A stretch of DNA of 64,000 bases from Guadua angustifolia (lineage: Eukaryota > Streptophyta > Magnoliopsida > Poales > Poaceae), in NCBI GenBank assembly GCA_036346375.1, contig CM070506.1, positions 1,054,001-1,118,000 on the forward strand, in the 5' to 3' direction. The position numbers and the translations under genes are program-made. How positions within the stretch are numbered: the first letter of the stretch is position 1; each line of letters opens with the position of its first letter. This document shows, one piece after another, positions 1 to 11,334 of this stretch. The notes under the pieces are model-generated. The model saw only the letters and a list, made by a program, of their open reading frames with translations. It was not told the DNA's origin and searched no databases.

Positions 1-194
1 GGATAAAGTTGAATGGGATGAGATGATTCTATACTATTTAATTTTATTGTTTTAGGTACATGAAATGTTTGAAGCAACCAAACATATTGATGATTTTTTT
101 CGAACTATCTCATACATATACATCTTGGTACAAACAACCAAACACATCCGAAGTACCTTCAAGTAGACATTCAAGAAACATATTGAAGAGTGAA
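1..194. other. AT-rich sequence, no gene seen
   Basis: I see no coding sequence or recognisable repeat here. It lies immediately downstream of the LINE relic on the minus strand and may be the decayed 3' tail of that element. Confidence 0.4.
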
Positions 195-1060
195 ACTATT
201 TCTTAGTTTCCAGTGACACCATAAAGCTAGATAGCTTATTATGAAGAGCGTGCGTTTCATTAATACACCCCATCGCTTGGCAATTGATTCTAGCCCTGCA
301 CCCAACGGAATATCATGAAGACATCCGCCAAATGCTTTTAATTAGCAAGTACACAGTCAAAAAACAGATGTTGGACAGGTTCATTTTCCAGGCAGCAAGA
401 ATATGAATTATACCCTACCCACCAGTTCGGCCATTTCCCAAATTGTCACAAGTTAGAATTTTATTGTTAGTTACCAACCACAGAAAAACATGGATTTTCG
501 GTGGGACACAAATCTTCCAAAGAGTTGGGTACAAATTAACAGGGGTAACATATCTAAAATTAATAATAGCACAAAACTAATTAACCTGAGGATTAGTAAT
601 GTCCTGAAGAATCTCAGAGCCAAGAAACATTGCCGGAATCCTTAGAACACTGGACATCAAGTCTCGCCCACACACCTCCTGATGGTGAATCGATCCAAGG
701 TTTGTTTTATCTCAAACATCAGCAAACAATATACATTTTTCTCATTAACTATAGCATGAAGTTCGCAAAATTGAGTTGCTAAACTAGCCCAACCAAACCA
801 AAAATCCTCCCAAAACCAAACATACTTACCATTGCCAATAATAATCCATTAATTACAATCCATTTGAAGTGCTGCACTGGCCCAAATAACACCATTCCAA
901 AATTGAGAGCAATTATTAATTAGGAGAACTGCAGAAGTGATTTGGGTTCCAAGTGTTATTATCTGTGTTCAACATGATCATCATTTTTGAAATATTTTTT
1001 AATCCAAGAGCCCAGCAGTGACAAATTTAGGTAAGTTAGGAATGCCCCAGACCATGCATC
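195..1060 (-). pseudogene. LINE (L1-type non-LTR retrotransposon) relic, zf-RVT region
   Basis: Read on the minus strand, three blocks in different frames match the C-terminal part of plant LINE reverse transcriptases. At about 794-836 is GKYVWFWEDFWFGW, which is the 'NG..vrFW.D.W' block. At about 473-523 is LWKICVPPKIHVFLWLV, the 'lWk..vP.Ki..FlW' block of the zf-RVT domain. At about 341-397 is CCLENEPVQHLFFDCVLAN, the zinc-binding 'C..C...E...HLFf.C..a' block. Stops and frameshifts separate the blocks, so nothing here is functional. The catalytic RT core and the endonuclease are not visible. The identification rests on established features of this family; exact ends and age are unknown. Confidence 0.8.
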
Positions 1061-1401
1061 ATACTGATATTTTAAAGTAGTTAATTAGTATATTGAGTAT
1101 TTCGTCGATTCGTCATGTTAAACAAAAATCAGAAAACTAAATATGCGAAGCATGTTGAACGAAAATAGTTAATTAGTACAGTGGGCAGGCACCACCGTGT
1201 TCAATGCCAGATGAGAGTAAGGTTTACAGTAAATACCGCTGGCCTCAACCAAGTTGCAGACGCATCAAAACCAACACAAGTTATCCAAGCTTTCCCTTCT
1301 AATACGAGTGCACAAAATTAGTAGTGTGGAAAGAAGTAATTACTATCTATTTTTCATTCGTACTAACTTTTTTTTAAAAAGTATGAAAGCATTTTAATTA
1401 A
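1061..1401. other. AT-rich intergenic sequence
   Basis: There is no gene or clear repeat between the LINE relic and the split MITE. The stretch has short AT-rich runs only. Confidence 0.4.
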
Positions 1402-1514
1402 GATCCTGTTTGGCAGAGCTCCATATCCTAGCTCCACCTCAGATCTAAAGCATATAGACTAAAATAAAGTGAATTATATTTATACTTTTAGTCTAAAATG
1501 TAAACAAGATGACC
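1402..1514. mobile_element. MITE, left half (split by CACTA-1)
   Basis: The left end starts near 1402 with GATCCTGTTTGGCAGAGCTC. Together with the right half at 15136-15253 it makes a ~228 bp element whose terminal inverted repeats share a TGTTTGG..AGCTC core. The last three bases (ACC) are one copy of the target-site duplication of CACTA-1. The terminal sequence resembles grass hAT-type MITEs. I could not find a clean 8 bp duplication around the MITE itself, so the superfamily is tentative. Confidence 0.6.
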
Positions 1515-1544
1515 CACTACTACAAAAGGGGTCATATTAGACAC

Positions 1545-1860
1545 GTCATCACTGATGGTTTTTTTAGAAAACCACCTATGATCTATTTCGGGCACATCGC
1601 AGACGGTTTGTGGCTGAAACTGTCTGTGATGTCTGATTATCGCAGACGGTTTCATCCACAAACCGTCTGTGATGAAAGTGAGAAGTTCACAGTCGGTTTG
1701 TGGATAAAACCGTCTATGATGAGGGAAATATCACAGATGGTTTTATTCACAAATTGACTGTGATGATAGGTATAACTTCACAGTCGGTTTGTGAATAAAA
1801 TAGTCTGTGATGTTTCCCTCATCACAGACGTTTTTATGCACAAACTGTTTGTAATGATCA
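1545..1860. repeat. CACTA-1 left subterminal repeats
   Basis: Seven or more diverged units of about 20-25 bp alternate in both orientations, with cores such as CATCACAGACGGTTT and AAACCGTCTGTGATG. Arrays like this near CACTA ends are the usual binding sites of the element's TNPA-type protein, by analogy with En/Spm. A 82-codon open frame across them is an artefact of the repeats. Confidence 0.85.
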
Positions 1861-2028
1861 ATTGAAAACAGTTAACGCGTGAAACATGCCTTGCAAAAGA
1901 CTACTGGATTAATATGAGAAGTAGATTGTCACATTATATACAAGCTTCTTGTTGGATAGAAAAGTTTAATTAGTTTGTTGCTGGATACAAAAGTTTAACT
2001 ACAAAAGACTACAAAAGTTTTAAAAATA

Positions 2029-2530
2029 CTACTTAATTAGTCGACTCGTCGTCACCGGAGTCGTCGTCGCTCCGACTGTCTGGGTCCTCGCTCGACCCTG
2101 CTTTGTCGAGGTCATCCTCCAACTCCCAACCATCACGGTAGCCCTTCGACGAGTCGTAGTTATCGTCGTCGTCGGAAGAGGAGGCCAACGGCAGACGCTT
2201 CTGCCCGACGACAATGCTTGAGGCGGAGGCGGCCGGAGGGATGCTGCTCGACGTGGTTGGAGGTGGACATGACAGGCAACAAGTAATGTGCGGACGACGG
2301 ATTCATGGATATGGCGCCGACGTGGAGCCGCAGCCATTCCTGCAGAGGTCTTGGAGGTGGCAGAGGGGGAGGGTTTGTCGGAGGCAGAGGGTTTATCGGA
2401 GGAGAAGGTGGTGGCGGTGGCAGAGCCTTCGTCGGAGGCCCAGTGGAGCCAACAGAGGAGGCGTCGGAGGGGCTCTTTCAATTGCTCATGGTGGCATCGG
2501 ATTGGAGGGGATTTTTTTGTTTTGCTGATT
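2029..2530 (-). pseudogene. GC-rich coding remnant with acidic C-terminus
   Basis: The minus strand shows a proline-rich stretch (PTKALPPPPPSPPINPLP, near 2440-2390) and, in another frame, a Ser/Asp-rich tail ending ...DDDSGDDESTN and a stop near 2037. The clusters SSSDDDDNYDSSKG and SRSDDDSGDDES are typical of low-complexity acidic tails. No known domain was recognised. Reading frames must be switched at least once, so it is broken or spliced. It sits between two blocks of CACTA-1 subterminal repeats, opposite in orientation to the two main genes. It could be an additional CACTA reading frame or captured host sequence. Confidence 0.35.
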
Positions 2531-2732
2531 GATCAAGCATAGAGGTGGCTGATCAGCCTCTCTCTTCTTATAGTCGCGGAATTGCAATTAATGATCTGCA
2601 TTGGGGAAACAAAACGTTGCCTGGAACACAGTCTTCCAAGTGGAATTTGAACAGATAGTTTTAAGTCTCTTGGAAGACGAAATGATCAACTCGAAACACT
2701 ACGCGCGTCTGCATTGGGAAGACGAAGCAACA

Positions 2733-2945
2733 TCACAGACGGTTTGTAGATAAAACCGTCTGCAATGATATAATCGTAGACGATTTTATCCTAAAACCGT
2801 CTGTGATGTAGAGATATCGAAGATGGTTTTGTGTAAAAACCGTCTGCAATGTCGGTGTCATCACAAACGGTTTTTGGATAAAACCGTCAGTGATATCACG
2901 TGACATCGCAAATGGTTTTTGGATAAAACCATCTGTGATGATCAA
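2733..2945. repeat. CACTA-1 second subterminal-type repeat block
   Basis: About eight units of the same CATCACAGACGGTTTT / AAAACCGTCTGTGATG type as at the terminus reappear here, ~1.2 kb inside the element. The two blocks flank the GC-rich minus-strand remnant. Both end in a TGATGATCAATT motif (near 1855 and 2936), which suggests a rearranged or duplicated end. Confidence 0.8.
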
Positions 2946-2954
2946 TTCTGTTTT

Positions 2955-2963
2955 CTATAAAAG
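2955..2963 (+). promoter_or_regulatory. Candidate TATA box of the CACTA-1 transposase gene
   Basis: CTATAAAAG lies just inside the second subterminal repeat block and about 470 bp upstream of the transposase start codon. The placement fits a promoter adjoining the repeats, as in other CACTA elements. The assignment is by position and motif only. Confidence 0.4.
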
Positions 2964-3434
2964 AATAGAAAGCCTCGATCGCCTTTGTATTTTTAGCGTT
3001 TCCTAGATATATCTGAGGTGGCTGCGATTGAGAGGCCTTCTAGTGAAAGAGACCATAGATTTGTAGTAGTAATTGTAGATCCTTGTGCTCTAGGTCATCT
3101 AAAATTAGTAATTACTTGAAATTTGAATTACATTTTTGATCTAGCTTGGGGGAAATGAATCTGTATTCTACATCTAGCTTGTTGTAGATCCATTTGTTAT
3201 CTGTGATGTAAAGTAGACACATTTACTATAACCTTGTGTAGATCCATTTGTACTTTTTGATCTAAATTAGTAGTTGATTCTTACATGCATATCCATTCAT
3301 TCTTTTTCGATGTTAGGAACTATATAGGCTAATCGGTAAGTAGAAATTTAGCCTATATGTAGCACATGTGCGCATGAGCACTCCTAGAGTACTTAATTCA
3401 TCGTTTAACACCTATTATTACATATGTAGCGTTG
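2964..3434 (+). other. Leader/intron region of the CACTA-1 transposase gene
   Basis: No coding sequence is seen between the candidate TATA box and the transposase ATG. The stretch is AT-rich with repeated short motifs such as GTAGATCC, consistent with an untranslated leader and 5' intron. Confidence 0.4.
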
Positions 3435-6400
3435 ATGGACCGAAACTAGATATATGTTGAGAACCATGCGAGCGCCGAGTACATTAATAGTGTCTCCGCT
3501 TTTAGAAGAGTTGTAGAGGAAGATATGTCGAACAAGGGGGTGGAATTTATGCCTTGTCCATGGATTGACTGTGACAATCTTCGGATGTTTCGAAACCCAG
3601 CGCAGATTGATGCACACTTGATTATACGGGGTTTCAAAAGGCGGTATACATGTTGGACAAGTCACGGTGAAGAGAAGATTACGCAGGGACCAAGTAGTAC
3701 TACCATCATGGACGAAGTCGACGATAGTCTGGATGTCGTCAACGAAGTCAACGATACTCCGGATGATATCAACTATACTTTCGATGACAATCTGGATCAG
3801 ATGCTATGGGATGCAGAAGGGAACCGCGATGAGCGAGAGTATGTAAAATTTTGGGGCTTGATGGACGACTCGGAGAAACCTTTGTTCCCGAGTTGCAAGT
3901 CCAAATACACAAAGTTGTCATCCGTGTTGGAACTGCTGAAATTAAAGGCATGTAACGGTTGGTCCAACAAGAGTTTCACAGCGCTGTTAGGTCTGTTAGC
4001 GGATATGCTTCCGGAGGGAAACGAGTTGCCAACAACCACCTACAAAGCCAAAAAGGTTCTTTGTCCCTTGGGAAAAGAAATAGAAAGAATACATGCCTGT
4101 CCGAATGACTGTATCCTATACCGCAAACAGTATGCAAACTTGCATGTATGTCTGGTGTGCAACGCATCCAGGTACATGCGTAAAGATAGATCGGATGATG
4201 ACGACGAGGGCGTGGAGGTGAAGAAAGGACCTCCCGCTAAGGTGGCGTGGTATCTACCTATAATTCCCTATTTGAAGCGTTTGTTTGCGAACCCAAAAGA
4301 GGCAAAATTGCTTCGATATCACTCGGATGATGTAACATCCCAAAATTTGGATATTTTGAATTTAATAAATTATTTTCAATTTTTAAGAATTTTTGAAATT
4401 TATTTGGATTTAATTGGAATTTTGGAATTTAACCTTTCTTTGGAAATTAATTAATTACTGAATAAGTTTTTGCAAAATATAAATGAAATTATTTTATTTG
4501 AGTCCAAAATATTTTCGGAATTTTTCTACTATTTTAAATGGCTCAAATGATTTAATAGAATTTCTAGAATTATTTTTATTGGAAAATCTGAGAAAAAGCG
4601 CATGAACAGTGATGGGCTGAGCCCGTTACTGTGTCATCGCCAACCCAAAACCGAGAACCCTAATTGACGTTTGAAATCCGCCGTTGATTTCGGGTCGGGC
4701 GGTCCCGAGGAGGCCACGTTGTTAGTGCTTCGACTGTTGTTGATTCATCGCCGTGAGTACGCTGGAGATTGCGCCACGTCCTCTCGTCTTCAGTTTCCGA
4801 AAGCGCCACCGCCATACGTTAGCGCCGGAGTTTCCGCGCGCCATTAACGTCGCCGCGTTAACTCTCCGTCTTCATAACCTGGCGTGTCGTGAAGAGCACT
4901 CCTTTCCGCTTCATTTGAGCTCCCTCACGTCTCCCGAGACCAACCGTAGTCGACGATAGAGCTCGCTGTAGTCCAGAGACATTTTTGCCGTCTTTGCGCC
5001 GTCTCCGGTTACTCTCTGCCGCATTTGTAGTCACCGCCGAGTTGCTTGTGCCGTGACGCGTTTGTTGCACCATCTCTTGTCGCCGGAGGAACCCCCAAAC
5101 GCCGTCACCATAGTCATCTTCCCTAGCATCGGCAACTCATCTCCGCTGCGCCATCGTCGGGACTTGGAGCTTCGTCAACTGTCGGATTCACATCTAATGA
5201 CTGAGGTAAGTCCACGTAATCGATTCCAATATTTTGCTTTGGTTAGATGAAGGCCATTAGATTTAATCCAACGATCCATGTGATGCCACGTAGAGGTAGA
5301 TAACTGCATAGGATTGAACCATTGTGAGCCATTGGATTTTAATCGTGCGGTCGTGATGTGTCCACGTGTTGAGCGTTGGGATTAGCCGCGTAGTGGATCG
5401 GGCGCACAAATTAGGTTTGATCTGAGCCGTTGAATTTTGAATTAACGGCTGGGATTGAGTCGCGCGCCGATTCGCTGGATTTCACCGCGTGTCACCTCAG
5501 AACCGAAATGACAGATTGAATCTAGCCATCGGTTTCAAATTGGACGAATGAGATTGAATTAATAATTTGGTTAACCGTGTTGCGCCGCGTGTCGCCATGA
5601 GATTGGTCCAGCTGTTGTGCTGACGTAAGTGCTTGCGTCATCCGGTGCACGGACACAGTGCCATCGGTCCACCGTGGACCAGCACCGCTGTGGACGAAGT
5701 CTATGTGCCGTGATGCGTGGCAGTCACCGGTTGCAACACTTGTCGTGTTCTGATTGGGCCATGTGTCATGCTGACGTTATCGCTGACGTCATAAATAATT
5801 TTTAATATAAAAATATTTCAGCTGAAATTCATTTCAGTGCTGACATCATCATTAGGTCATGCTGACATCATAAATCCCAATTTTCCGTATAAAAATAATT
5901 AGAATAAATCGGAATTTCTGATTTTTAGGATTTTCTATTATTTAAAACTTTGAAAAGCTATAACTTTTGCGTTTTAACTCCGATTGAGGTGATTCAAATT
6001 TCTAAAAATTTGTAAAATCAAGATATATTTATTGATGAATTTTGTGGAATTTTTAGAGTTGATATTTCTCTCTGTAAATTATATTTATTGTGTATTTATT
6101 TATTTTGAGTAGACGTTGATTTGCCGGAAAGCTTCGAGGGAGAATTTCCAACACAAGACCAAGCTCCAGATTAGGATCAACAGCTGTTTGAAGGCAAGTT
6201 ATGCATTGATCATTTTGCTCCTAAGTTTTACAAATGTATTTTGATTCAAACTATGCATGCTAAATTAATTAAAAATAGATTTAATTAATTTGGATAAATT
6301 AGTTAATTAACCTATATGTTATTGCCACCTTGACTTTAATATTTGTATGCTATGATTCATTTGTTGCCTAAGTGATAATATTAGTTGGATGTAATGGTAT

Positions 6401-9400
6401 GCCAACACGGGAGGCTAGACCGTGGATAGTTGCTTAGCCTTGCATATATCGTGAGTAATCTTTTTAAATACAAAAGTAATACTGACTAAAGGAATAGTGA
6501 ATGCATTTTGGTAAATGGTGGGATGTTATTGGTAATGACGTTGTAATGTGGAGACCTGTGTGGTTCTACATGAAGGTTGATTTACTGGCATGTGTTGCAC
6601 CGTAAAACAATTCGGGGTTAGAAATGATTTAGACTAAGGCAAGTGGACCAAGACTTTGTGCCAGAAAGGGGGGCCTGTGTGGCAAATGAGATGGCTATGT
6701 GCCAAACTTTTGGGAGAATGAAGTCTTGCCTTGGTCAGTTAAGGGCTTTACCTTGCAAGCCTTTGAACTGAGTTAATCGTACAACCACATGTCTGGTATG
6801 GGACAGACCTAGTCTAGTAAGGTTCTAACATCTTTCCTTTGATACCTCGGGATGGCAGTTACACAAGGGTATAACTGTGTGGGGGAGCGTACCTGTGCTA
6901 CGGCTTGGTACCCATCCAATAGTGTTCGCCTGTTCTATACTTCGGCTTTGTGTGAGGAAAGTGATAGGGAAAGCAATACTGGAGAGGTTCATAGGTTTTG
7001 GTGGAAGTTTTTGAAAAACTTTGTTACGATCAATCACCTGTGTGGTGAGTGACTGTATCTTGTGGGTAAAGTGTACAACCTCTGCAGAGTGTGTCAAAAC
7101 TATTCGAATAGCCGTGTCCGCGGAATTGGACAGAGCTCGGGGATTACAGTCAAGGGGTAGATCTTCGAAAATAAAATGGGGATGAGTGGCTGTGTGCTAG
7201 GGATAAATGTGAAATTTGATTCAGGACTGTGTATCAAAAATATGTGAAAAAACAATTTGAGAAACTTATTATAATTATATAGTTTTACTGCTTTCCATCT
7301 AAATAATTAATAATTTAAAATGTTGATTCAATGCAAAATAAGTTAAAATGTTGATTCAATGCAAAATAACCCATTGAACCATTCCGTTGTAATAAGCCAT
7401 GCATATAGTAATAGAATTGCATTCTGTGCATGACTTGTTGAGTACGGTGTGTACTCACCCTTGCAAACAACAATATACCAGAGGAGGAGTCTACGCTTGC
7501 TTGGGAAGAGGAGTTTGTCGAGGAGCCGGAGAACTAGGGAGCAAGCCTTGTCAATTGCCTGTGGCAAAGTGATGGGTTACCACGATGTTTATTTTTCGCT
7601 GTTATTTTCTTGATACTCTAGATAATGTAAGCCCTGCGTGGCAAACTATTGTAAGGTGACCATAAGGTCGTGCAACCAGTTTATATACATGTTTGAAGTA
7701 CTTTATTAATATTTCGCTGTGTATGATTGTGGTACTTTAACCCTGTTTAGCCTGTGTGCACTAGCTTGATCCTGGACTAGTGCAGAATACACAGAGGGTC
7801 CGGATTTGCAGATTCGGGTCCCGACAAATGAGCGTAAGAACAATGGAATGACTAGGCACCCTGCTGATTCGACGCACTGGAGAAACATCGATAGGAGGTT
7901 TGAAGAATTCACTGCAGATTCGAGGAATATAAGGTTCGGATTGAGTACAGATGGAATGAATCCTTTCGGTAACATGAGCAACCGTCATAGCACTTAGCAT
8001 GTAAATCTCTGTGTGTACAACCTTTCTCCATGGTTGTGTATGAAGCGAAAGTACATATTGATGTCTATACTCATCGAAGGCCCAAAGTAACCTGGGAACA
8101 ATATTAATGTGTACCTAGCACCATTGGTGGAAGATCTCAACACATTGTGGGCTCCTGGGGTGCAGGTATGGGATGCTCACAAACAAGAGTACTTCACTTT
8201 GCGCTGCCTGTTGTTCTGCACCATAAATGATTATCCTGCCCTTGCTAACCTATTAGGGCAGAGTACAAAATGAGCCAAAGCATGTACTCACTGCTTGGAT
8301 GACACCAAGAGTGTCTGGCTGAATCACTCACGCAAAACCGTGTACATGCGTCACCGTAGGTTCCTTCGAAGAATACCGCAAGATGAAGAAACAATTCGAT
8401 GGCACCACTGAAGACGCTTTAGCTCCAAAGCCTTTAAGCGGGACATACATTCATGATATGGTTAAAGAAGTTGGATGTTGCACTAGAAAAGGGACGTAAA
8501 TCGAGGACATGTGAGAAGAGCATGTGGAAGAAGAGATCAATATTTTGGGACCTACTTTATTAGGAGCACCTAGAAGTTCGGCATTGCATCGATGTGATGC
8601 ACGTAGAGAAGAATGTATGTGATAGCTTGATTGATCTCTTACTGAACATTAAGGGTAAAACGAAGGACGGTATGAATGCACAGCTTGACTTGGTCGATAT
8701 GGGCATCAGACCTAAATTAACACCGAAAGAGACTGATAAAGACCGAACATACTGTGAGCCTGCTTGTTACACTCTGTCCAAGGCCGAGAGAAGCAAACTA
8801 TTCCAGTGCTTGCATGGTGTGAAAGTTCTGTTCAGTTACTCGTCCAACATGAAGAGACTTGTTTCGATGCACGATTTGAGTTTAACTGGCATGAAGTCCC
8901 ATGATTGCCATGTGCTTGTGACACAGATACTCCCTGTGGCAATTAGAAGTATTTTACTAACCAAGGTTCGGGAGACAATCACAAGGATGTGTTATTTCTT
9001 TAACACAATTGCTCAGAAGGTCGTCGATCCCGAAGGTCTTGATGCTTTGCAGACTGTGGTGGTAATGACTCTATGTAATCTTGAGATGTATTTCCCTCAG
9101 TCGTTTTTCGATATCATGGTCCATCTCATTGTTCACCTTGTGAGGGAGATAAAGATGTGCGGGCCTGTGTTCCTATGTAGCATGTACCCGTTCAAGAGGT
9201 ACATGGGAATTCTCAAGTCCTACATACGGAATCGATCTCGACCGGAGGATAGCATTATCGAAGATTATGCAACCGAAGAGGTCATTGAATTCTATGCGGA
9301 TTATATGGCTCAGGTCAAACCGATAGGTGTGCCTCGATCCCACCATGAGGGGAGGCTCCAGACCATCGGAAGGAAAGCAATCACGCCTGATCCAGTTGTG

Positions 9401-10161
9401 TGCACGAAAACCCATTTCATAGTTTTGCAACACATGGCTGTTGTGGCCCCGTATATCGACGAGCATAAAAATTGGCTACGGCAAGAGAATCCAATGCGGA
9501 AGGAGTGTTGGATCATCAGGCAGCATAACCTTTAGTTCAACAGATGGTTCAAGGAGCGACAACCCATTACTAGAAGCACGTCAGGTGATACGCTGACATA
9601 GTTGGCAAAAGGGCCAGCTTTTATGGTTGTAACATGGAAAGGATATGATTTAAATAGATACACATTTTACACGAGGGATCAGGACATGAAGAGCACAAAC
9701 CAGAATAGTAGTGTTCGCATCGATGCACTGAATACCGCTAGATCGATGAGGAGCTCGTATTATGGGTTCATTAAGGAAATTTGGGAGCTCGACTATGTGC
9801 TATTCAAGATCCTCCTATTTCGGTGTTGTTGGGTTAACCTGCAGCACGTAAAGGTTGACAAGTATGGTGTCACAATTGTGGACTTCGAATGTGTCGGATA
9901 CCAAGAGGAACCATTCATTCTTGCCAACCAAGATGTTCAAGCCAACAAGCAGCGCCACATCGTTCTTCAGGGAAAAAGGAGGATTGTCAAGTCGAAAATG
10001 TGGTAGATGAGGAAGAATACAATCAGTTCGACGAGTTGCCTCCTATTGGTACCGACGTCACAATCCAGGAAGACCAACCTAAGGAAGTTAGCTACACACG
10101 TGTTGATCATCGCGAAGGGCTAATTTTTGTACAAAAGAATAAGCAAGTATTGTCATCATGA
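3435..10161 (+). pseudogene. CACTA transposase (tnp2/TNPD-type), disrupted
   Basis: This would be the DDE-type transposase that cuts and moves the element. The ATG at 3435 is followed by a nonsense codon (TAG, 3447) where the family has Trp. A Transpos_assoc domain follows (CPWIDC near 3555, HGEEK near 3665), then an acidic linker and the pre-tnp2 region (KPLFPSCKSKYTKLSSV; IPYLKRLFANPKEAKLL). A solo LTR (4331-7826) interrupts at codons HSD|ERKNNG. The Transposase_21 (tnp2) domain resumes with HPADSTHWRNID and RFGLSTDGMNPFGNMSN, has further stops (7995; ~8272) and a frameshift near 8390, then HVEKNVCDSLIDLLL at ~8600. DUF4218-like sequence (FFDIMVHLIVHLVREI) lies near 9110-9160. DUF4216-like sequence lies near 9640-9930. 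A last frameshift near 9990 leads to an ending at 10161 (YTRVDHREGLIFV). It cannot encode an active protein. Confidence 0.88.
4331..7826 (+). mobile_element. Solo LTR of a long-LTR gypsy-type retrotransposon
   Basis: The insert begins TGTAACATCC and ends CCCGACA, with canonical TG...CA ends and a near-perfect 5 bp duplication (GATGA at 4326-4330, AATGA at 7827-7831). Removing it restores the transposase reading frame exactly. Its ends resemble those of the 5' LTR on the minus strand at about 32358-36752, which starts TGTAACATCC and whose last ~90 bases match its 3' end (ACTAGCTT.GATC..GGACTAGT). No gag/pol genes are present, so it is a solo LTR of 3,496 bp. Open frames inside it (e.g. 4753-4959, 7806) are not genes of the LTR. 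Lineages with LTRs this long include Tekay/Del chromoviruses; that lineage is inference. Confidence 0.8.
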
Positions 10162-10335
10162 GGACTTCATGTATATATACCAAGTATTCCTGTATTATAA
10201 TTAATTAATGACATGTATTAATTACTGAGATGTATTGATTAAAATTAAGCAGGTGTATATTGAACAAAATGAGATATATGTATTATGATTAATTTTAATA
10301 CATGGCATATATGTTTGCACGGCAAAAAAATAATA
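10162..10335 (+). other. 3' untranslated/spacer of CACTA-1 transposase
   Basis: This is an AT-rich spacer between the transposase stop and the internal repeat block. It is consistent with a 3'UTR; no other feature was seen. Confidence 0.4.
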
Positions 10336-10465
10336 CAATGGCCCATCCCAGACGGTTCTGGGATTGAACCGTCTGGGATAGAGTCATCCCGGATGGTTCT
10401 GGGATTGAACCGTTTGGGATGACTCTATCCCAGACGATTCAATCCCAGAACTGTCTGGGATGGTC
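10336..10465. repeat. CACTA-1 internal repeat block between the two genes
   Basis: Five units of the form CATCCCAGACGGTTCTGGG / CCCAGAACCGTCTGGGATG alternate in orientation. They have the architecture of subterminal repeats, but their sequence differs from this element's own ends (CATCACAGACGGTT). They lie in the middle of the element, directly upstream of the second gene. CACTA-3a (26225-26560) and 3b (49795-50345) have equivalent blocks at the same place. Confidence 0.8.
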
Positions 10466-11334
10466 TTCCCGCACCACTCAATAAATCCCACGCTTGCCAT
10501 TTCACCAAGTCCCACGCACACTTAGTTTATTGCAACCCTAGCTTTCGTGAGCCCCTCTCCCTCGGCGACGCCCTCCCTCCTCGGTCGTGCCCTCCCCAGT
10601 CAGCGGTGCCCTCCCCCCTTGGCCGTGCCATCCCCCGTCGGCGGCGCCCTCCTCCTCGGCCGTGCCCTCGCACTAGCTCGGTGGTGCCCTCCCTGGCCCG
10701 TGGTCTCCTCCCTCGGCGGCGCCCTCCCCCGTGGTGGTGTCTCCCCTCCCCCTGGGTGGTGTCTCCTCTCTCCATCGGTGGTGCCCTCCTCCCTCCCCCC
10801 TCCATTTTTTTGTTGCCTTGCTTGCTCCATGATGATAATGGGTATTCTGATGACTAGAACATTTATTTCTATGAACTAGGCCTTGAACCATATGCTTAAA
10901 CACTGATTAGATTATATCTTAATTGTTATATCAGTACATGTGCTATTTACATGCTTAGCTACATACACTTTGTTATCTTAGCTGTTACTGGTGTGCTTAA
11001 TTGAGTGGATCAGTTCTAGTGCTGTTGTACTACGACGGAATCATGTTGTTAAAATGCTGAACTGGTAGTCTTTTGTTGATTCAGTTAGAAAGTGCTTAAT
11101 CTGCATATTAAGGTGGTAAGGGTTCAAGGCCTTCTTCACTGAATTAATTGTTAGCCCATTCGTGATTAAGCTTAATGGTTTAAAATCTTCAACCAACCTT
11201 TATGTGAGAGCAATATAATACAATCTTCATTTAATTTGTCCGATTGATGTTGCATGTACAAAATACCTCTTAACTTACCTTCTCTTAAATTTGCTTCTCT
11301 TAACTTACCTACTCTTAACCTTGCATCATACAAG
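10466..11334 (+). other. Leader region of CACTA-1 second gene, with GC-rich stretch
   Basis: A GC-rich low-complexity stretch (10535-10805; many CCCTCC and GGCGGC runs) gives overlapping spurious frames on both strands. An AT-rich, intron-like stretch to 11334 follows. The layout parallels 26585-30209 in CACTA-3a. I treat it as 5'UTR plus intron rather than protein-coding. Confidence 0.45.

Noticed and set aside
10336..10465. Repeat blocks as CRISPR arrays
   Set aside because: Units alternate in orientation without unique spacers of constant length, and the window is plant nuclear DNA.
10527..10903. Several overlapping Pro/Arg/Gly-rich frames on both strands
   Set aside because: GC-rich low complexity keeps all frames open; no domain, and the neighbouring elements have non-homologous GC-rich leaders at the same place.
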